Below, in pieces: positions 6,696 through 8,644 of a stretch of 8,644 nt of DNA. The notes under the pieces were generated by a model. That model was given only the letters and a program-made list of their open reading frames with translations. It did no database searches and was not told the DNA's origin. The DNA lies in the NCBI GenBank assembly GCA_031378125.1, contig JANNDW010000419.1:1-8644 (forward strand), read 5' to 3'. Within the stretch, counting starts at the first letter, position 1; the number at the start of each line of letters is the position of its first letter. This DNA comes from LGRD01 sp031378125. Lineage in GTDB: Bacteria > Pseudomonadota > Gammaproteobacteria > Burkholderiales > Burkholderiaceae_C. The position numbers were made by a program, and so were the translations under genes.

Positions 6696-8258
6696 ATGGA
6701 CACCCGAGTGATCAAGAAAAAACTGGGCCTGAAGGACCGCTATGCGGCGATGACCCGAGGCCTGGCCTGGGACACCAGCTACCAGCCGATGGAAAAGGTC
6801 TTCCCGTACGACAAGTACGAAGGCATCAAGATTCACGACTGGGACAAGTGGGAAGACCCGTTCCGCCTGACCATGGACGCCTACTGGAAATACCAGAGCG
6901 AGAAAGAGAAAAAACTCTACGCGGTGATCGACGCCTTCGCGCAGAACAACGGCCACCTGGGCGTGACCGATGCGCGTTACGTCAACGCGTTGAAGATATT
7001 CATCCAGGGTGTCACGCCGCTCGAGTACTACGCCCACCGCGGTTTTGCCCATGCGGGGCGCCAGTTCACCGGGGCCGGCGCGCGGGTGGCGGCGCAACTG
7101 CAATCCATCGACGAGTTGCGCCACTTCCAGACCGAGACGCATGCGATCTCGCACTACAACAAATACTTCAACGGCATGCACAGCTCGAACCACTGGTTCG
7201 ACAACGTGTGGTACCTGTCGGTGCCGAAGTCGTTCTTTGAAGACGCCTACAGCGGCGGGCCGTTCGAATTTCTCACCGCGGTGAGCTTCTCGTTCGAATA
7301 CGTGCTGACCAACCTGCTGTTCGTGCCCTTCATGTCGGGTGCGGCGCACAACGGCGACATGTCCACCGTGACCTTCGGCTTCTCGGCCCAGTCGGACGAG
7401 TCGCGCCACATGACCCTGGGCATCGAATGCATCAAGTTCATGCTGGAGCAAGACCCCGGCAACGTGCCGATCGTGCAGCGCTGGATGGACAAATGGTTCT
7501 GGCGCGGCTACCGGCTGCTCACGCTGGTGGCGATGATGCAGGACTACATGCTGCCGCGTCGCGTGATGAGCTGGAAGGAGGCTTGGGAGATGTACGCCGA
7601 GGCCAGCGGCGGCGCCCTTTTCAAGGACCTGGCGCGCTACGGCATCCGCGAACCCAAGGGCTGGAAGGACGCCTGCGAAGGCAAGGACCACATCAGCCAC
7701 CAGGCCTGGGCCACGTTCTACCAGTACAGCCACGCGGCCGCGTTCCATACCTGGATTCCGGGGGCGGACGAGATGCAATGGCTGTCGCAAAAATACCCTG
7801 ACACCTTCGACCGCTACTACCGCGAGCGCTTCGACCATTGGGCCAGTCTGCACAAAAAGGAAGGCCGCTGGTTCAACCCGGGGCTGCCGATGCTGTGCCA
7901 GGTCTGCCAGGTGCCGATGATGTTCACCGAGCCGGGCGACGCAACAAAGCTGTGCTTTCGCGAGACCACGTACCACGGCATGAAGTACCACTTCTGCAGC
8001 GACCACTGCAAGGAGATCTTCGACTTCGAGCCGCGCAAGTACACCCAGGCCTGGCTGCCGGTGCATCAGATTTTCCAGGGCTCGTGCTATCCGCCCGACA
8101 TCAACCCCGCCTCGCCCGGCGACAGCCCGGTGCGCGAGGTGCTGCGCTACTACGGCGTGAAGGGCGGTGCCGACAACGGCGACTTCTCGACCAGCCCCGA
8201 CAACCGCAATTTCGCGGCCTGGCGCGGCGACAAACCCAAGCCCGAGGCGGTCAAATGA
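6696..8258 (+). CDS. dmpN: Phenol hydroxylase large (alpha, P3) subunit, copy 2, complete
   Basis: The 520-residue product has the usual length for DmpN and matches it throughout as I remember the family (LAWDTSYQ, KIHDWDKWEDPFRLTMDAYWKYQ, FAQNNGH). The diiron ligands are all visible: Glu110 in TPLEYY, Glu140/His143 in DELRH, Glu201 in SFSFEYV, and Glu235/His238 in DESRH. A YHS-type metal module follows, with Cys401 and Cys404 (C-x2-C) and YHFCSDHC (Cys434, Cys438), then the QAWLPVHQIFQGSC signature. The enzyme hydroxylates phenol or alkylphenols to catechols, but needs DmpL, DmpM and DmpP, none of which is in the window. The gene starts 8 nt after livF rather than after dmpM, which is unusual. 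It overlaps dmpO copy 2 by ATGA. The actual substrate range is not evident from sequence. Confidence 0.95.
   Translation: MDTRVIKKKLGLKDRYAAMTRGLAWDTSYQPMEKVFPYDKYEGIKIHDWDKWEDPFRLTMDAYWKYQSEKEKKLYAVIDAFAQNNGHLGVTDARYVNALKIFIQGVTPLEYYAHRGFAHAGRQFTGAGARVAAQLQSIDELRHFQTETHAISHYNKYFNGMHSSNHWFDNVWYLSVPKSFFEDAYSGGPFEFLTAVSFSFEYVLTNLLFVPFMSGAAHNGDMSTVTFGFSAQSDESRHMTLGIECIKFMLEQDPGNVPIVQRWMDKWFWRGYRLLTLVAMMQDYMLPRRVMSWKEAWEMYAEASGGALFKDLARYGIREPKGWKDACEGKDHISHQAWATFYQYSHAAAFHTWIPGADEMQWLSQKYPDTFDRYYRERFDHWASLHKKEGRWFNPGLPMLCQVCQVPMMFTEPGDATKLCFRETTYHGMKYHFCSDHCKEIFDFEPRKYTQAWLPVHQIFQGSCYPPDINPASPGDSPVREVLRYYGVKGGADNGDFSTSPDNRNFAAWRGDKPKPEAVK
7272..7444 (+). repeat. Near-identical dmpN tract, copy 2 (partner at 64-236)
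   Basis: This is the direct-repeat partner of 64-236, in the same orientation about 7.2 kb away, with three silent mismatches in 173 bases. Because the copies are direct repeats, homologous recombination between them could delete or amplify the dmpO-livKHMGF segment between. Confidence 0.85.
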
Positions 8259-8644
8259 TCAGCGCCACTCTGGCTGACGGCCTGCTCAGCATCGGCCCGT
8301 ATCCGTTGATCGAAGCCGACACCGAAGACCGCTTCTTCGGCAACCGCTTGATCTACGTCGCGTGGGAAAGCCACCTCATGTACGCGGCGCCGTTTTGCCT
8401 GCCGCTGCCGCCGACCCTGCCGTTCGGCGCCTTCGTGCGCGACGTGCTGCCCGAGCTGTTTGGCGAGCACCCGGAGTTCGAGCAGATCGACTGGCAGCGC
8501 ACAGAGTGGTTCAACTCGACGCAGCGTTTTCGGCCCGACTTCGGCAAGTCGCTCGAACACCATGGCCTGGCGCACAAGTCGCTGATCCGCTTTCGCACGC
8601 CGGCGCTCGAAGGCATCAAACGCAGCGTCGCACCTGGAAGGCAA
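8255..8644 (+). CDS. dmpO: Phenol hydroxylase gamma (P4) subunit, copy 2, 3' end beyond the window
   Basis: An open frame of 130 codons runs from ATG 8255, which overlaps the dmpN stop as ATGA, to the window edge without a stop. GAGG at 8244-8247 lies 7 nt upstream as a likely ribosome binding site. P4 landmarks are present: GPYPLIE, LIYVAWESHLMYAAPFCLPLPP, GEHPEFEQIDW, KSLEHHGLAHKSLIRFRTPALEGI. Compared with copy 1 it has about eight extra N-terminal residues, and its C-terminus has already passed the point where copy 1 stops (GIQGSHS versus GIKRSVAPGRQ and onward), so it is slightly longer. Identity to copy 1 is about 45% by eye, much lower than between the central parts of the two alpha subunits. 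Confidence 0.88.
   Translation, partial: MISATLADGLLSIGPYPLIEADTEDRFFGNRLIYVAWESHLMYAAPFCLPLPPTLPFGAFVRDVLPELFGEHPEFEQIDWQRTEWFNSTQRFRPDFGKSLEHHGLAHKSLIRFRTPALEGIKRSVAPGRQ

Noticed and set aside
6684..8066. Minus-strand 460-codon open frame opposite dmpN copy 2
   Set aside because: Repetitive Val/Leu/His/Arg composition, no motif, and full overlap with a strongly conserved enzyme gene; an antisense shadow.

Overview
The window is a GC-rich stretch, tightly packed and coded entirely on the + strand. It most likely comes from a betaproteobacterium of the order Burkholderiales. This rests on the protein families, the strong G/C third-position codon bias, and an intergenic palindromic element of a type I remember from Comamonadaceae-like genomes. 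The taxonomic call is inference, not a database result.

Layout, left to right. (1) Positions 1-1047 hold the 3' two thirds of a phenol-hydroxylase large (alpha) subunit gene, dmpN-like. It overlaps by ATGA a complete dmpO-like gene (gamma subunit, P4) at 1044-1400. (2) A strong hairpin lies at 1411-1439. (3) A complete branched-chain-amino-acid-type (HAAT) ABC importer follows: livK-like binding protein (1483-2736), livH-like permease (2768-3652), livM-like permease with an unusual C-terminal membrane extension (3662-5143), livG-like ATPase (5225-5953) and livF-like ATPase (5950-6687). A palindromic element with a tiny ORF sits between livM and livG. (4) Eight bases after livF comes a second, complete dmpN-like gene (6696-8258), again overlapping by ATGA a second dmpO-like gene (8255 to beyond the window end).

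How the parts may work together. DmpN and DmpO are the alpha and gamma subunits of the soluble diiron phenol hydroxylase, which normally also needs DmpL (beta), DmpM (coupling protein), DmpP (reductase) and usually DmpK. None of those four is in the window, although they could lie just outside. The importer sits between the two hydroxylase pairs in the same direction with very short gaps, so it probably takes up an aromatic substrate or a related carboxylate. Its actual ligand cannot be read from sequence.

Most notable points: the N-O / importer / N-O arrangement, which suggests a duplicated or tandem catabolic unit; a tract of about 173 bp nearly identical between the two dmpN copies while the rest has diverged, suggesting gene conversion; the LivM C-terminal extension; a LivG ATPase whose ABC signature lacks its glycine; and a stop/start-coupled mini-ORF made by the palindromic element. 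No RNA genes, CRISPR array or transposase were seen, and no gene-free stretch exceeds about 85 bases.
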